DNA of 64,000 nucleotides, from positions 1 through 64,000 of the forward strand of contig CALGYZ010000047.1 of NCBI GenBank assembly GCA_937934645.1, read 5' to 3'. The position numbers and the translations under genes are program-made. Below are positions 8,740-17,058 of this stretch, one piece after another (position 1 is the stretch's first letter; every line of letters begins with the position of its first letter). The notes beneath the pieces are model-generated. The model was not told where the DNA came from. It saw nothing but the letters and a program-made list of their open reading frames with translations, and made no database searches. The DNA is from an uncultured Bacillaceae bacterium. Its GTDB lineage: Bacteria > Bacillota > Bacilli > Bacillales > Caldibacillaceae.

Positions 8740-9744
8740 TCATTTTACAGAATATCCGGATTCTGGCCGGTCCTGACCTTTGTTGCTTTTTAATATAGGT
8801 GAGGTAAATAAATCAATTTCTATTGCATATTTCGGACGTCTTTTCACTTCATAAAAAATTTTCCCGATATATTCACCGATAACGCCGATAGCCAACAGCT
8901 GTAATCCCGTAAAAACGGAAATAAATGTGTATAACAGAAAGGATGCCGGTTGTTCCGGTTTTACCAGACTATAGATTCCGAGCAATATACCAGTGACGAA
9001 CAGAAAAAAACCGGCAAAAGTGATAAGACGTAGCGGGACGATACTGAAGGAAGTAATGCCGTCCAGCGCAAAGGCGACCATTTTTTTCAACGGATATTTC
9101 GTTTCACCGGCGAGCCGTTCTTTCCGGTCATAGTAAACTTTAGCTGATTTAAATCCGATTTGTGGCAGGATTCCCCGTAAAAATAAATGCTGTTCATGAT
9201 ATCGGGCCAGTTCATCCAGCGCCCGTTTGCTTAACAGGCGGAAATCGGCATGATTATAAACCAGTTCAATACCGAGTTTCTCCATAAAACGGTAAAACAA
9301 GAGGGCGGTCGTCCGTTTGAAAAAGGTATCCGTATCCCGTTTCCTCCTTACCCCGTATACAATTTCATAACCTTCATGGTATTTTTCCATAAATGTTTTT
9401 ATCACTTGGATATCATCCTGCAAATCGGCATCAATCGAAATGACACAGTCGGATTTCTCCCGGGCTTTCATGTATCCGGCCCAGAGCGCCTTTTGATGCC
9501 CGACGTTTCGGGAGAGCTTAATACCTGTGACAAAAGGGTTTTTGATGCTTTCCCTGGCAATAATCGGCCATGTACGGTCGCTGCTTCCGTCATCAACAAA
9601 AAGAATACGGCTGTTTTTTCGGATTAAATTTTCCCCGCACAAGTCCTGTAAAACGGCGCTTAACCGGTTGATTGTTTCCGGCAATACTTCTTCTTCATTG
9701 TAACAGGGAACAACAATGGTCAGTACCGGCAATTGTTTTTTCAC
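8740..9744 (-). CDS. GT2 polyprenyl-phosphate glycosyltransferase (YkoT/CsbB-like)
   Basis: A 334-residue membrane-anchored GT2 enzyme of the GtrB/CsbB class, which loads a sugar onto undecaprenyl phosphate at the cytoplasmic face. Catalytic segments seen are VVPCYNEEEVLPETI (N-terminus), LFVDDGSSDRT, SIDADLQDD (the DxD) and HADFRLLSKRAL; two C-terminal membrane helices lie at about 230-255 and 268-295. It starts at GTG 9744, overlapping the stop of the upstream large membrane gene by four bases. The pair matches known systems in which a GT2 makes lipid-linked sugar and a multi-pass GT-C-like protein uses it outside; B. subtilis YkoT/YkoS is the closest I recall. Confidence 0.88.
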   Translation of the reverse strand: MKKQLPVLTIVVPCYNEEEVLPETINRLSAVLQDLCGENLIRKNSRILFVDDGSSDRTWPIIARESIKNPFVTGIKLSRNVGHQKALWAGYMKAREKSDCVISIDADLQDDIQVIKTFMEKYHEGYEIVYGVRRKRDTDTFFKRTTALLFYRFMEKLGIELVYNHADFRLLSKRALDELARYHEQHLFLRGILPQIGFKSAKVYYDRKERLAGETKYPLKKMVAFALDGITSFSIVPLRLITFAGFFLFVTGILLGIYSLVKPEQPASFLLYTFISVFTGLQLLAIGVIGEYIGKIFYEVKRRPKYAIEIDLFTSPILKSNKGQDRPESGYSVK

Positions 9745-11450
9745 TGCTTGTTTCCTCCTTCAGCGGATTGTTGCGGAAGATTTACTGCGTAAAGATAGAT
9801 GCGCCAATGGGAATCTTTATGTTCAAATGTCTTTAACAAAGTCAGGCGGTTGGCTTCACTGTTTTCGATCGGCAATGCCGAAAAAATATAGCGACCGCCC
9901 AATTCGTAAAACGCTTCGGTATTTAATTGCAAGTGTTTAATGGTTTTTTTCGACCGTTTGCTGAAATTGTAATTTTTGCCCAATTCATCGACAAAGATAT
10001 AGCAGCGACTGCCCCACTCATCAAAATATGTTTTTAATGTTTTGTTTTTTTCCAGTTCATACTTTATAATCTCCCGGAATTTGTATTTATATGAAAGCGG
10101 ATAAACGTTGTTGTATGTATCCAGCGTATAAAAACCGTTATACTGGCTGATTGCGGGATGAAGACCGATGCTGGCCACCCGGTACGATGACTTCGGCTTT
10201 CCGATATACCGGTCAATTTCCATAAAAAGGCTTTCGGCATAAAACGCTTTAAATGAAGGAGTGCGGTGAATCACCCCGTAATGAATTTCTTCATTAAACG
10301 GAATCAATACAATAATCTGGGCAATGATCAAAAAGCGGACGAACTTTTTTTGCCCCGTCTGCCAGAAATAACGGCATGCCAAAGCAAAACTGACGTAAAT
10401 AACGAGGGGGCGCAAAAAGTGGAAGCGGGCAAAATTAAATGTGTTTAAAATATCAAATTGCTTTTTCAACGGAATCCAAATATTGTTAAACCAAAGGGCA
10501 TACCAAAAGGATAAGGCGTAGTTTAAAATGAACAAAAAAATGAACAGCTTTTCCTTTTTCCATTCTTTTCGGTAAAAAATAAGAAACAACACGAGAAGAA
10601 TTGCCGGTAAAATAATAATGGTATGCACGGTCATGACATGGGTATGGCCTAATATAAAATTTTTCAGGGAAAGTCTTAGTGTACGGAAAAAATCATGCCG
10701 GGAAGAAATGAATTCCGTCCGGTGGCCTGTTTCCGGATCGAAAAGAACGGAATAAACGAGCCGGTATTCTACGAGTAAGAACATTGCCGTCATGAATAAA
10801 AGGGCAAACAAAAACTTCCCATTCCATTTTTTCGTACGGATCAAGTCAACGACCCACCATATGCCCATCGCAACAAGAAAAAAGAAAAAACCAAGCACAA
10901 TGCTTGCATAAAAAGGAACTAGGCCGAGGGTGAGCCAGGCTTTCCAATCGCCTTTTCCTTCCCGGATTTTTAAAAACGCCCATAATGCAAGCGGATGTCC
11001 TAAAGTGCTTAACATTCCGGAAGGCCAAAACGGGGTGAGGGAAAATGCCAGCGGAACACCAATCCGGATTAGCCGCTGGGACGGCTCTTTAACGAGATAC
11101 GTTTTCAAAAGCAAATACATCCCAATAAAAGCAAATACTCTCGTAATTGTCTGGCTCAGTGCGTATGCGGTCATCGGCGGAAACAATGCGTGCAAAAGGA
11201 CAATTCCCGTCCATTCGGAACCGATGGCATACCGCGGAAGCCCGTTTATGACCTGCGGAATGACCGCATGAACGGAGCCAAACATTTCGCCGCTTTCTTT
11301 AAGCACTTTATACCATGCAATGTTGGAATCCAGATTATCATGAACCCGGATATGGGCATTTTCTCCGAGAATAAATAACGGGGATACGAATATGGCAATA
11401 CAAATAAAGGCTGCCCAGAGTGCCCTTTTTTCAAGCCGGATGTTCTCCAT
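9741..11450 (-). CDS. large multi-pass membrane protein, YkoS-like (DUF6044), GT-C-type
   Basis: A 569-residue protein with about eleven or twelve membrane helices and an extracellular C-terminal part. The first outside loop contains IRVHDNLDSNIAWYK, with acidic residues as in GT-C fold glycosyltransferases, followed by NGLPRYAIGSEWTG. It resembles B. subtilis YkoS (DUF6044), thought to transfer a sugar from undecaprenyl phosphate to an outer acceptor. Overlap with the downstream GT2 gene supports a two-protein glycosylation unit. The acceptor (teichoic acid or another envelope polymer) is not visible from sequence. Start ATG follows GGAAGTG. Confidence 0.75.
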   Translation of the reverse strand: MENIRLEKRALWAAFICIAIFVSPLFILGENAHIRVHDNLDSNIAWYKVLKESGEMFGSVHAVIPQVINGLPRYAIGSEWTGIVLLHALFPPMTAYALSQTITRVFAFIGMYLLLKTYLVKEPSQRLIRIGVPLAFSLTPFWPSGMLSTLGHPLALWAFLKIREGKGDWKAWLTLGLVPFYASIVLGFFFFLVAMGIWWVVDLIRTKKWNGKFLFALLFMTAMFLLVEYRLVYSVLFDPETGHRTEFISSRHDFFRTLRLSLKNFILGHTHVMTVHTIIILPAILLVLFLIFYRKEWKKEKLFIFLFILNYALSFWYALWFNNIWIPLKKQFDILNTFNFARFHFLRPLVIYVSFALACRYFWQTGQKKFVRFLIIAQIIVLIPFNEEIHYGVIHRTPSFKAFYAESLFMEIDRYIGKPKSSYRVASIGLHPAISQYNGFYTLDTYNNVYPLSYKYKFREIIKYELEKNKTLKTYFDEWGSRCYIFVDELGKNYNFSKRSKKTIKHLQLNTEAFYELGGRYIFSALPIENSEANRLTLLKTFEHKDSHWRIYLYAVNLPQQSAEGGNKQ

Positions 11451-11545
11451 ATGTTTTCACTTCCAACTGTTTTTTCCGGAAAGTTGCTCATTTCTTAATT
11501 TAACCTGTTAATTCTTTCCTATACATTTAATTCTTTCCGGAAAAT

Positions 11546-11593
11546 AAAAAACTGTTCAACTTGCAGACTCCTGCAAAAAGTTGAACAGTTTTT
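11546..11593 (-). terminator. terminator after universal stress gene
   Basis: Long inverted repeat AAAAACTGTTCAACTT / AAGTTGAACAGTTTTT with T-runs on both strands, just downstream of the usp stop and upstream of the YkoS-like gene. Confidence 0.85.
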
Positions 11594-11609
11594 GTCACAT
11601 GAATCCAAT

Positions 11610-12035
11610 TTAAGGAACAATGGTTACCGGGCACGGGGCCAATTGCAAAACGCCGAGGCTGACACTGCCCAAAACCGTGCTTTTTACGGGTCCCATTCCT
11701 CTTGAGCCCATAACGATGCAATAAGCATCAAAATCTTTGGCCAGCCGGCAAATTTCGGCTTTCGGTACACCGGTCCGGATAAACCTTTTCACGGGGACTC
11801 CTGTACAATCGGTATGTTCCAATGCATGGTCCAAAATTCCATTGGCTTCCACGGAAAGATATTCCTCAATTTTTTCCTCTGAAACATATCTGAGAACATT
11901 CGGCGTCCGTAAATCCGGCTGGACATTTAAAAGAAGAATTTGCCCGTCGATTTCCCTTGCAAGATTTACGGCAAATTGAAATGCTTTGTATGAATGGCTT
12001 GACTTGTCAACGGGGACGACGATTCTTTTTTTCAT
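11610..12035 (-). CDS. universal stress protein (UspA family)
   Basis: A 141-residue cytoplasmic single-domain Usp. It opens with KKRIVVPVDKSSHSYKA and ends with IVMGSRGMGPVKSTVLGSVS, which fits the ATP-binding G-2x-G-9x-G(S/T) signature of the ATP-type Usp proteins, and PCPVTIVP at the C-terminus. The start at 12035 is set by GGAAGGAAGG upstream; a much longer in-frame extension to 12122 has no such signal. Monocistronic, with its own terminator, and divergent from the CNNM/CBS gene. Physiological role is not defined by sequence. Confidence 0.9.
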   Translation of the reverse strand: MKKRIVVPVDKSSHSYKAFQFAVNLAREIDGQILLLNVQPDLRTPNVLRYVSEEKIEEYLSVEANGILDHALEHTDCTGVPVKRFIRTGVPKAEICRLAKDFDAYCIVMGSRGMGPVKSTVLGSVSLGVLQLAPCPVTIVP

Positions 12036-12227
12036 AGCGTTCGTTCCTTCCTTCCTTATTGTGATCACATTCCCTGTATATACAAAGTTCGATAAAATGC
12101 TCTGTTTTTCCTTTATTTTCACAAAATCCTTGAAATTAAAAGTGAATTATCTTTAATAAAGGAAATTTACTATGATAAAATACTTATAAAAAGGTTAGAA
12201 TTTATAACATGAAATGATAAAGGAGAA

Positions 12228-13589
12228 GTGATTGAACTTTTGGACAGTCTTTGGTTATCATTCGGCATAATTCTTATTCTGATCATCGCGAATGGTATTT
12301 TTTCTATGACCGAAATTGCCATCGTTACATCGAGAAAGGCCCGTCTGGAAAAGCTGGAAGATGAAGGGGATAAACGGGCAAGATACGCGATTAAATTGGC
12401 CAATCACCCGAACCAGTTATTGTCCACAATTCAAATCGGCATTACATTAATCGGTGTCGTCACCGGTGCGTTCAGTGGTGCGGCCGTAGCCGGAAAACTG
12501 GAAAAATATGTGGTGCAAATAGAATTTCTTGCCCCGTACAGCTCGGAAATAAGCATGGTATTTATTGTCGGTTTATCGACATATTTATCATTAATTATCG
12601 GGGAACTGGTACCTAAACGGCTGGCCATGTCCAACCCTGAAAAGATTTCTTTAATGGTTGCCAAACCGATGTATTTTTTTGCCAAGGTCGGTAAGCCGGT
12701 CATTTGGATTTTAAGTAAGTCGACTGAATTTGTTTTAAAAATACTGGGGGTAAAAGCATCAAAACAACCGCAAGTAACAGAAGAGGAAATTACCCAGATG
12801 ATCGAACAAGGCGTATACAGCGGTGTTGTCGAAGAAATTGAACAGGATATGGTCGAGCAGATCTTTTATCTCGGGGATAAGCGGCTCGGCGAAATTTTAA
12901 CGCCCAGAACACAGATTGTCTGGATCGACCTTGATAAGCCGGTTGAGGAAAATATCAGGCGGATGAATGAAAGCAACCATTCCCGCTTTCCCGTCGGCAG
13001 GGGAAGCCTGGATAATTTTTTGGGTGTTATTCATACAAAGGACGTATTTGCCGCATTGGTGGAAAACAGGATAAAGGAGCTTGATCTTGAGCAGTTTGTA
13101 AAAGATACCCTCGTTTTACCGGAACCGATGAAGGCATTTCAAGCGTTGGAAGCGTTGAAAAAATCCGGCTATCATGAAGCGATTGTTATTGATGAGTACG
13201 GCGGTATTGAAGGGTATGTAACGATTCATGACTTTATGGAAAATATCGTTGGTTATCTACCTCATAATGAAGATGAACTGGAACCGCAAATCATTCAACG
13301 GAGCGAAAACACCTGGCTGGCTGATGGACTTGTTTCCATTGATTATTTCCGGCGTTATTTCGATTTGGACGACTTGCCGATTTTACGCGGGGGAAATAAT
13401 TTCCACACATTAGGAGGGTTTATCACCGTATATTTGGGAGACATACCAAAAGTAAAAGACACCGTACAGGTGGATCATTTGCTGTTGGAAGTTGTCGATA
13501 TGGATCATGTACGTGTAGATAAAGTCCTCATAACCAAACTTGAAACGGAAGAAGAGGACGAAAATGATGAGGAAAATGATGATTTTTAA
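12228..13589 (+). CDS. CNNM/CBS-domain membrane protein (HlyC/CorC family)
   Basis: A 453-residue protein with an N-terminal CNNM (DUF21) membrane domain of three to four helices (residues about 1-180, with IANGIFSMTEIAIVTSRKARL), a cytoplasmic CBS pair (about 205-335, with RFPVGRGSLDNFLGVIHTKD and IVIDEYGGIEGYVT) and a C-terminal CorC_HlyC domain (about 350-435), ending in an acidic tail. The family is tied to magnesium and other cation homeostasis; B. subtilis YhdP/MpfA, YrkA and YugS are relatives. The start is uncertain: AGGAGA lies almost against GTG 12228, while TTG 12240 has wider spacing. Probably single-gene. Confidence 0.88.
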   Translation: MIELLDSLWLSFGIILILIIANGIFSMTEIAIVTSRKARLEKLEDEGDKRARYAIKLANHPNQLLSTIQIGITLIGVVTGAFSGAAVAGKLEKYVVQIEFLAPYSSEISMVFIVGLSTYLSLIIGELVPKRLAMSNPEKISLMVAKPMYFFAKVGKPVIWILSKSTEFVLKILGVKASKQPQVTEEEITQMIEQGVYSGVVEEIEQDMVEQIFYLGDKRLGEILTPRTQIVWIDLDKPVEENIRRMNESNHSRFPVGRGSLDNFLGVIHTKDVFAALVENRIKELDLEQFVKDTLVLPEPMKAFQALEALKKSGYHEAIVIDEYGGIEGYVTIHDFMENIVGYLPHNEDELEPQIIQRSENTWLADGLVSIDYFRRYFDLDDLPILRGGNNFHTLGGFITVYLGDIPKVKDTVQVDHLLLEVVDMDHVRVDKVLITKLETEEEDENDEENDDF

Positions 13590-13706
13590 TTCCCCCGTGG
13601 GGATTTTTTGCCGGAGTTTATCAGTCATCATGCATAAGGACGTTCGTATAAGTATGATGTGAGAAAAATGATGCCGGGTTTGCCGTTCGGTTGCAACTTT
13701 AAAAGA

Positions 13707-13742
13707 GAAGGCCCTCCCCGACAAAAACTGGAAAAGGCCTTC
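13707..13742 (-). terminator. terminator after small coiled-coil gene
   Basis: GAAGGCC / GGCCTTC arms flank a 20-base loop between the convergent CNNM and SE1832-like genes; the minus side is followed by TCTTTTAAAG. Confidence 0.5.
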
Positions 13743-13746
13743 TTAT

Positions 13747-13932
13747 TCACAATGACTGTAGCATTTCCCTCAACTGTTTTAACTCTTGTTCAATAGAACG
13801 TAAAAGTTTTTCCGAAGAATAACTTACGTTGCTGTGTTTTCCCAGCGACTCCATTTTTTCGATATCTCCCTGGATCCGGATATAATCACTTTTCAGCTCA
13901 TCGATTTTCTTTTGTATTTCCTCTCTTGTCAT
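13747..13932 (-). CDS. SE1832-family small coiled-coil protein
   Basis: A 61-residue protein rich in Glu, Lys and Leu that would form two short antiparallel helices (about 3-30 and 38-60). It resembles the small SE1832 family found across Bacilli, named after a staphylococcal gene; function is unknown. GGCGGTG lies about ten bases before the ATG, and a hairpin follows the stop. No membrane segment or signal peptide. I rate it as a real gene from start signal, composition and family resemblance. Confidence 0.7.
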   Translation of the reverse strand: MTREEIQKKIDELKSDYIRIQGDIEKMESLGKHSNVSYSSEKLLRSIEQELKQLREMLQSL

Positions 13933-14030
13933 AAAAAAACACCGCCTCTGTTTTTCCGTATTTTAATATAGTATTTCCCGTACATCCATATGGTACCACG
14001 TTCAGACGGTTTTTACCGTAAATATGATTA

Positions 14031-14066
14031 AAAAAGAAAAAACCCTCTTCTTTTTCAAGAAGAGGG
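14031..14066 (-). terminator. terminator after CoA-transferase gene
   Basis: Perfect stem CCCTCTTCTT / AAGAAGAGGG with a 4-base loop, followed on the minus strand by a T-rich run, 17 bases after the stop codon. Confidence 0.9.
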
Positions 14067-14082
14067 GAGAGTTTCCGGATGA

Positions 14083-15597
14083 TTAATTTTTGACTTCTTC
14101 TTTCATGAGCATTGTTCCGTGTTTCTGCAAGTGGACATGCCAGGAGAATGCTTTTTCCAGGTTATGCGGAGTTTGTCCGCCGTTTTTCAATGCCTCGTTG
14201 TAGTATTCGCGCAACTGCTCTTTGTACATCGGATGTGCGCAGTTTTCAATAATCAGTTCTGCCCGTTCTGTCGGTGCAAGTCCGCGCAAGTCAGCAACAC
14301 CCTGCTCGGTGATTATTACGTCGACATCGTGTTCAGTATGGTCCACATGGGATACAAACGGAACAATACTGGATATTTTACCGTCTTTGGCAAGTGATTT
14401 TGTGACGAAGATGCTCAACCGGGCGTTACGGGCAAAGTCACCGGATCCGCCGATTCCGTTCATCATCTTCGATCCTGTAATGTGGGTGGAGTTAACGTTT
14501 CCATAAATGTCCACTTCGATTGCCGTATTAATGGCAATAATTCCGATCCGGCGTATAATTTCAGGATGGTTGGAAATTTCCTGCGGACGCAAAATTAAAT
14601 ACTCGCGGTACTTTTCGAAGTTTGCGTACACTTCTTTCATTTTCTCCTCGGAAATGCTGAATGCACAAGCAGATGCGACTTTTACTTTACCTGCGTCAAT
14701 TAGGTCAAACACAGCATCCTGCAATACTTCGGAATAAATTTCCAGATCCTTGAATTCAGAATCGATCATACCGTGAAGAACGGCGTTAGCTACGGATCCT
14801 ACACCGGATTGAATTGGCGCAAGTGTTTCTGTCAAGCGGCCTGCTTCAATTTCTTTCCTGAAGAAATCCAGCATATGATTGGCCATGATTTGCGTTTCTT
14901 TATCCGGTGGTACGATGGTGGACGGTGAATCTGTATAATGTGTGATAACGATTCCTTTAATTTTTGTCATGTCAACCGGGATTCCGATCTTTCCGATCCG
15001 ATCACCGGAATTTGTTAAAGGAATCGGGTTTCTTTCGCCCTGTTTTTCTACATTATAAACGTCGTGTACGCCGATTAATCCCCGTGGTGCATCAAGGTTC
15101 AATTCAACAATAACATTTTTTGCCTTCTCTGCAAAAATATGGCTGTTACCGACAGAAGTTGTCGGGATAATCATTCCGTCACCCGTTACAGCCACAGCTT
15201 CGATAATCGCATAGTCAATTTCCGGCAGTACACCGGCACGGATTTGTTCGGCAGTATGGGACAGATGCTGGTCAACGTATAATAGTTCCCTTTCGTTGAT
15301 CTTATTACGCATTGTCCGGTCCGCCTGGAAAGGCAGTCTTTTTAAAACAAGGCCGTGTTCTGCCATTAAGTTGTCTATATCAAAACCTAAGGACGCACCC
15401 GTGAAAACGTTTACTTTTAACGGGTTTTGTTTCGCACGTTCAACCAGTGCAAGGGGAACTGCCTTTGCATCGCCTGTTCTTGTGAATCCGCTTAACCCCA
15501 ATGTCATACCGTCTTCAATCCATGAGGCTGCTTCCTCTGCAGAAACAATTTTATCCTTCAAAAACGCAGGAAGCACCTTCGACAGTTCTTTCTCCAT
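14083..15597 (-). CDS. acetyl-CoA hydrolase/succinyl-CoA:acetate CoA-transferase
   Basis: A 504-residue class I CoA-transferase of the Cat1/AarC type, moving CoA between succinyl-CoA (or acetyl-CoA) and acetate. Seen are the N-terminal LGLSGFTRTGDAKAVP, the QSGVGSVANAV glycine loop at 263-273, and EIYSEVLQD with Glu290, the position that corresponds to the glutamyl-CoA thioester residue in AarC. C-terminal segments GSGDFARNARLS and EQGVADLRGLAPTERA fit the family. GGGGG lies six bases before the ATG. The LytTR regulator gene lies 151 bases upstream on the same strand. With the acetate-type symporter and Pta in the window, it links acetate to central metabolism. Confidence 0.93.
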   Translation of the reverse strand: MEKELSKVLPAFLKDKIVSAEEAASWIEDGMTLGLSGFTRTGDAKAVPLALVERAKQNPLKVNVFTGASLGFDIDNLMAEHGLVLKRLPFQADRTMRNKINERELLYVDQHLSHTAEQIRAGVLPEIDYAIIEAVAVTGDGMIIPTTSVGNSHIFAEKAKNVIVELNLDAPRGLIGVHDVYNVEKQGERNPIPLTNSGDRIGKIGIPVDMTKIKGIVITHYTDSPSTIVPPDKETQIMANHMLDFFRKEIEAGRLTETLAPIQSGVGSVANAVLHGMIDSEFKDLEIYSEVLQDAVFDLIDAGKVKVASACAFSISEEKMKEVYANFEKYREYLILRPQEISNHPEIIRRIGIIAINTAIEVDIYGNVNSTHITGSKMMNGIGGSGDFARNARLSIFVTKSLAKDGKISSIVPFVSHVDHTEHDVDVIITEQGVADLRGLAPTERAELIIENCAHPMYKEQLREYYNEALKNGGQTPHNLEKAFSWHVHLQKHGTMLMKEEVKN

Positions 15598-15748
15598 AAT
15601 AATCCCCCTTATTGTCCTATTTTGGAATAATTATAATCTCAAAGAATTTGAATAACACCGGATACTGAACAAAGAATAATTTTCGTTTAGTAAAGCATGA
15701 ATTTTTGGAATAAAACATAAATGTAAAAAAGTGGGAATAAAAAATTTA

Positions 15749-16402
15749 TTAGAACAGTAATTGTCTGCGGAAATAACTTGCATAGGATTGACTGACCGGA
15801 ATACGGTCACCGTTTTTCATCACAAGTAAAAACGTTGAATGGAAATCAGGCTGGATCTCTGCAATGGCCTGTACATTCACAATATAGGAACGGTGACAAC
15901 GGATAAACGTTTCACTTGGCAACAGATTTTCAATTTCTGAAAGATTAAATTTATGATAGCCTTGGTTTTCCAGGGTGACAATTTTGGCTTTCCGGTTTTC
16001 CGCTTCCAGATACAAAATATCATTGACTGAAACCGGGAACCAGCGGTCATGATGTTTAATCGTAAAGTAAGCGGGTAAAGAATGGTTGGTCCGGATTGGA
16101 AAAATAGCCGTAATGACGTTCATCACTTTTCCTTTCCGCAGAAAGGGAATAGATAATCCGAAATAAGATACGCCAAAAATACTGCTGTCAATGTAAGTAA
16201 ATATTTTTTTCTTCAATGACAGCGCTTTATATGTGGCGCTGCCCTGTTTAATCTGGTCACCGGGCCGGATGTTCAGGTCGATGACCGGACTGGGCTGGTA
16301 ATAAATGTACACACGCGAATCCGACACTGCAAATGAAGTATCTTCCGGAAAAAAGTCAATAATTCCGTCCAGCAGACTTTTAGACGATTGTGCTTGACTC
16401 AC
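15749..16402 (-). CDS. LytTR-type DNA-binding regulator with N-terminal sensor-like domain
   Basis: A 217-residue regulator. The C-terminal half (about 112-215) is a LytTR domain, with LYLEAENRKAKIVTLE, FIRCHRSYIVN and ISVSQ-like end segments of the LytTR fold. The N-terminal half has no receiver domain; IIDFFPEDTSFAVSDSRVYI resembles a PAS-like sensing fold seen in one-component LytTR proteins. It starts at GTG after GGGGGAT. Its position upstream of the CoA-transferase on the same strand suggests it controls that gene, perhaps in response to a carboxylate or redox cue; this is inference. Confidence 0.85.
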   Translation of the reverse strand: MSQAQSSKSLLDGIIDFFPEDTSFAVSDSRVYIYYQPSPVIDLNIRPGDQIKQGSATYKALSLKKKIFTYIDSSIFGVSYFGLSIPFLRKGKVMNVITAIFPIRTNHSLPAYFTIKHHDRWFPVSVNDILYLEAENRKAKIVTLENQGYHKFNLSEIENLLPSETFIRCHRSYIVNVQAIAEIQPDFHSTFLLVMKNGDRIPVSQSYASYFRRQLLF

Positions 16403-16617
16403 GTTCTATCCCCCAATTTTTTTATTTAATAATAGTAAAATAGTAAAATTACAAACATATCCCCGTTCTAAAATTTTACGAATAGAATAATTTGTCGATT
16501 TTATTATACAATATCCCCGAAAATTTTGCATAAAAAAGAATTTTTTTACATGAAATTTTGCATTATATCGAAAAAACAATTAAGATGTCGAAATTTGTAA
16601 TGGAAAGGAATTGTTAT

Positions 16618-16640
16618 CTGTTATATAATTTGTATAACAG
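16618..16640 (+). promoter_or_regulatory. palindromic operator overlapping gntR promoter
   Basis: CTGTTATA / TATAACAG perfect 8-base arms with a 7-base centre. The left arm runs into TATAAT at 16623-16628, a perfect -10 hexamer. The palindrome lies 24 bases before the GntR start, the usual place for autoregulation by a YtrA-subfamily GntR repressor. Confidence 0.7.
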
Positions 16641-16663
16641 ATATATAACGGGGGTGATCGTTC

Positions 16664-17044
16664 ATGGTCATACTCTTGGATTTTCAATCGGACCGGCCGA
16701 TTTATGTGCAGTTAAAGGAAAAAATAATAGAAGGAATTGCCTCAGGACGGCTGAAGCTGGGCGATCCGCTGCCTTCCGTTCGCAGTCTGGCTAAAGATAT
16801 CGGTATTAACATGCATACCGTCAACAAAGCATATCAGTTGTTGAAGCAGGACGGCTTTATCCAGATTCACCGGCAAAAAGGTGTTGTTGTCAATCCGGAC
16901 GGTATGCCACCGGCCGATGAGGTGTATATTTCGCAGCTGGAGGAAAATTTGCGCCCGTTAATCAGCGAATCCATTTGCCGCGGAATGAGTGAAGCGGATT
17001 TTTTATCCCATTGCCGGCGGTTATTTCAGGATATTCAAAAGTGA
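16664..17044 (+). CDS. GntR-family (YtrA subfamily) transcriptional repressor
   Basis: A 126-residue regulator with an N-terminal winged helix (about 10-75; PIYVQLKEKIIEGIASGRL, LPSVRSLAKDIGINMHTVNK) and only a short C-terminal helical tail, which is the YtrA subfamily pattern. These repressors usually control an adjacent membrane or ABC transport operon and respond to envelope stress. Here it leads a three-gene unit with a DUF1648/DUF5808 membrane protein 14 bases downstream and a CPBP protease-like protein 12 bases further. A palindrome overlaps its promoter. GGGGGTGATC before the ATG is a strong ribosome binding site. Confidence 0.92.
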   Translation: MVILLDFQSDRPIYVQLKEKIIEGIASGRLKLGDPLPSVRSLAKDIGINMHTVNKAYQLLKQDGFIQIHRQKGVVVNPDGMPPADEVYISQLEENLRPLISESICRGMSEADFLSHCRRLFQDIQK

Positions 17045-17058
17045 GGTGAGGAGCAATA

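Noticed and set aside
13988..13999. TGGTACCACG-like sequence upstream of a strong hairpin, resembling a T-box
   Set aside because: It departs from the T-box core (TGGTACCGCG), there is no specifier stem, and the hairpin 40 bases on is the terminator of the opposite-strand CoA-transferase gene; no amino-acid gene follows.
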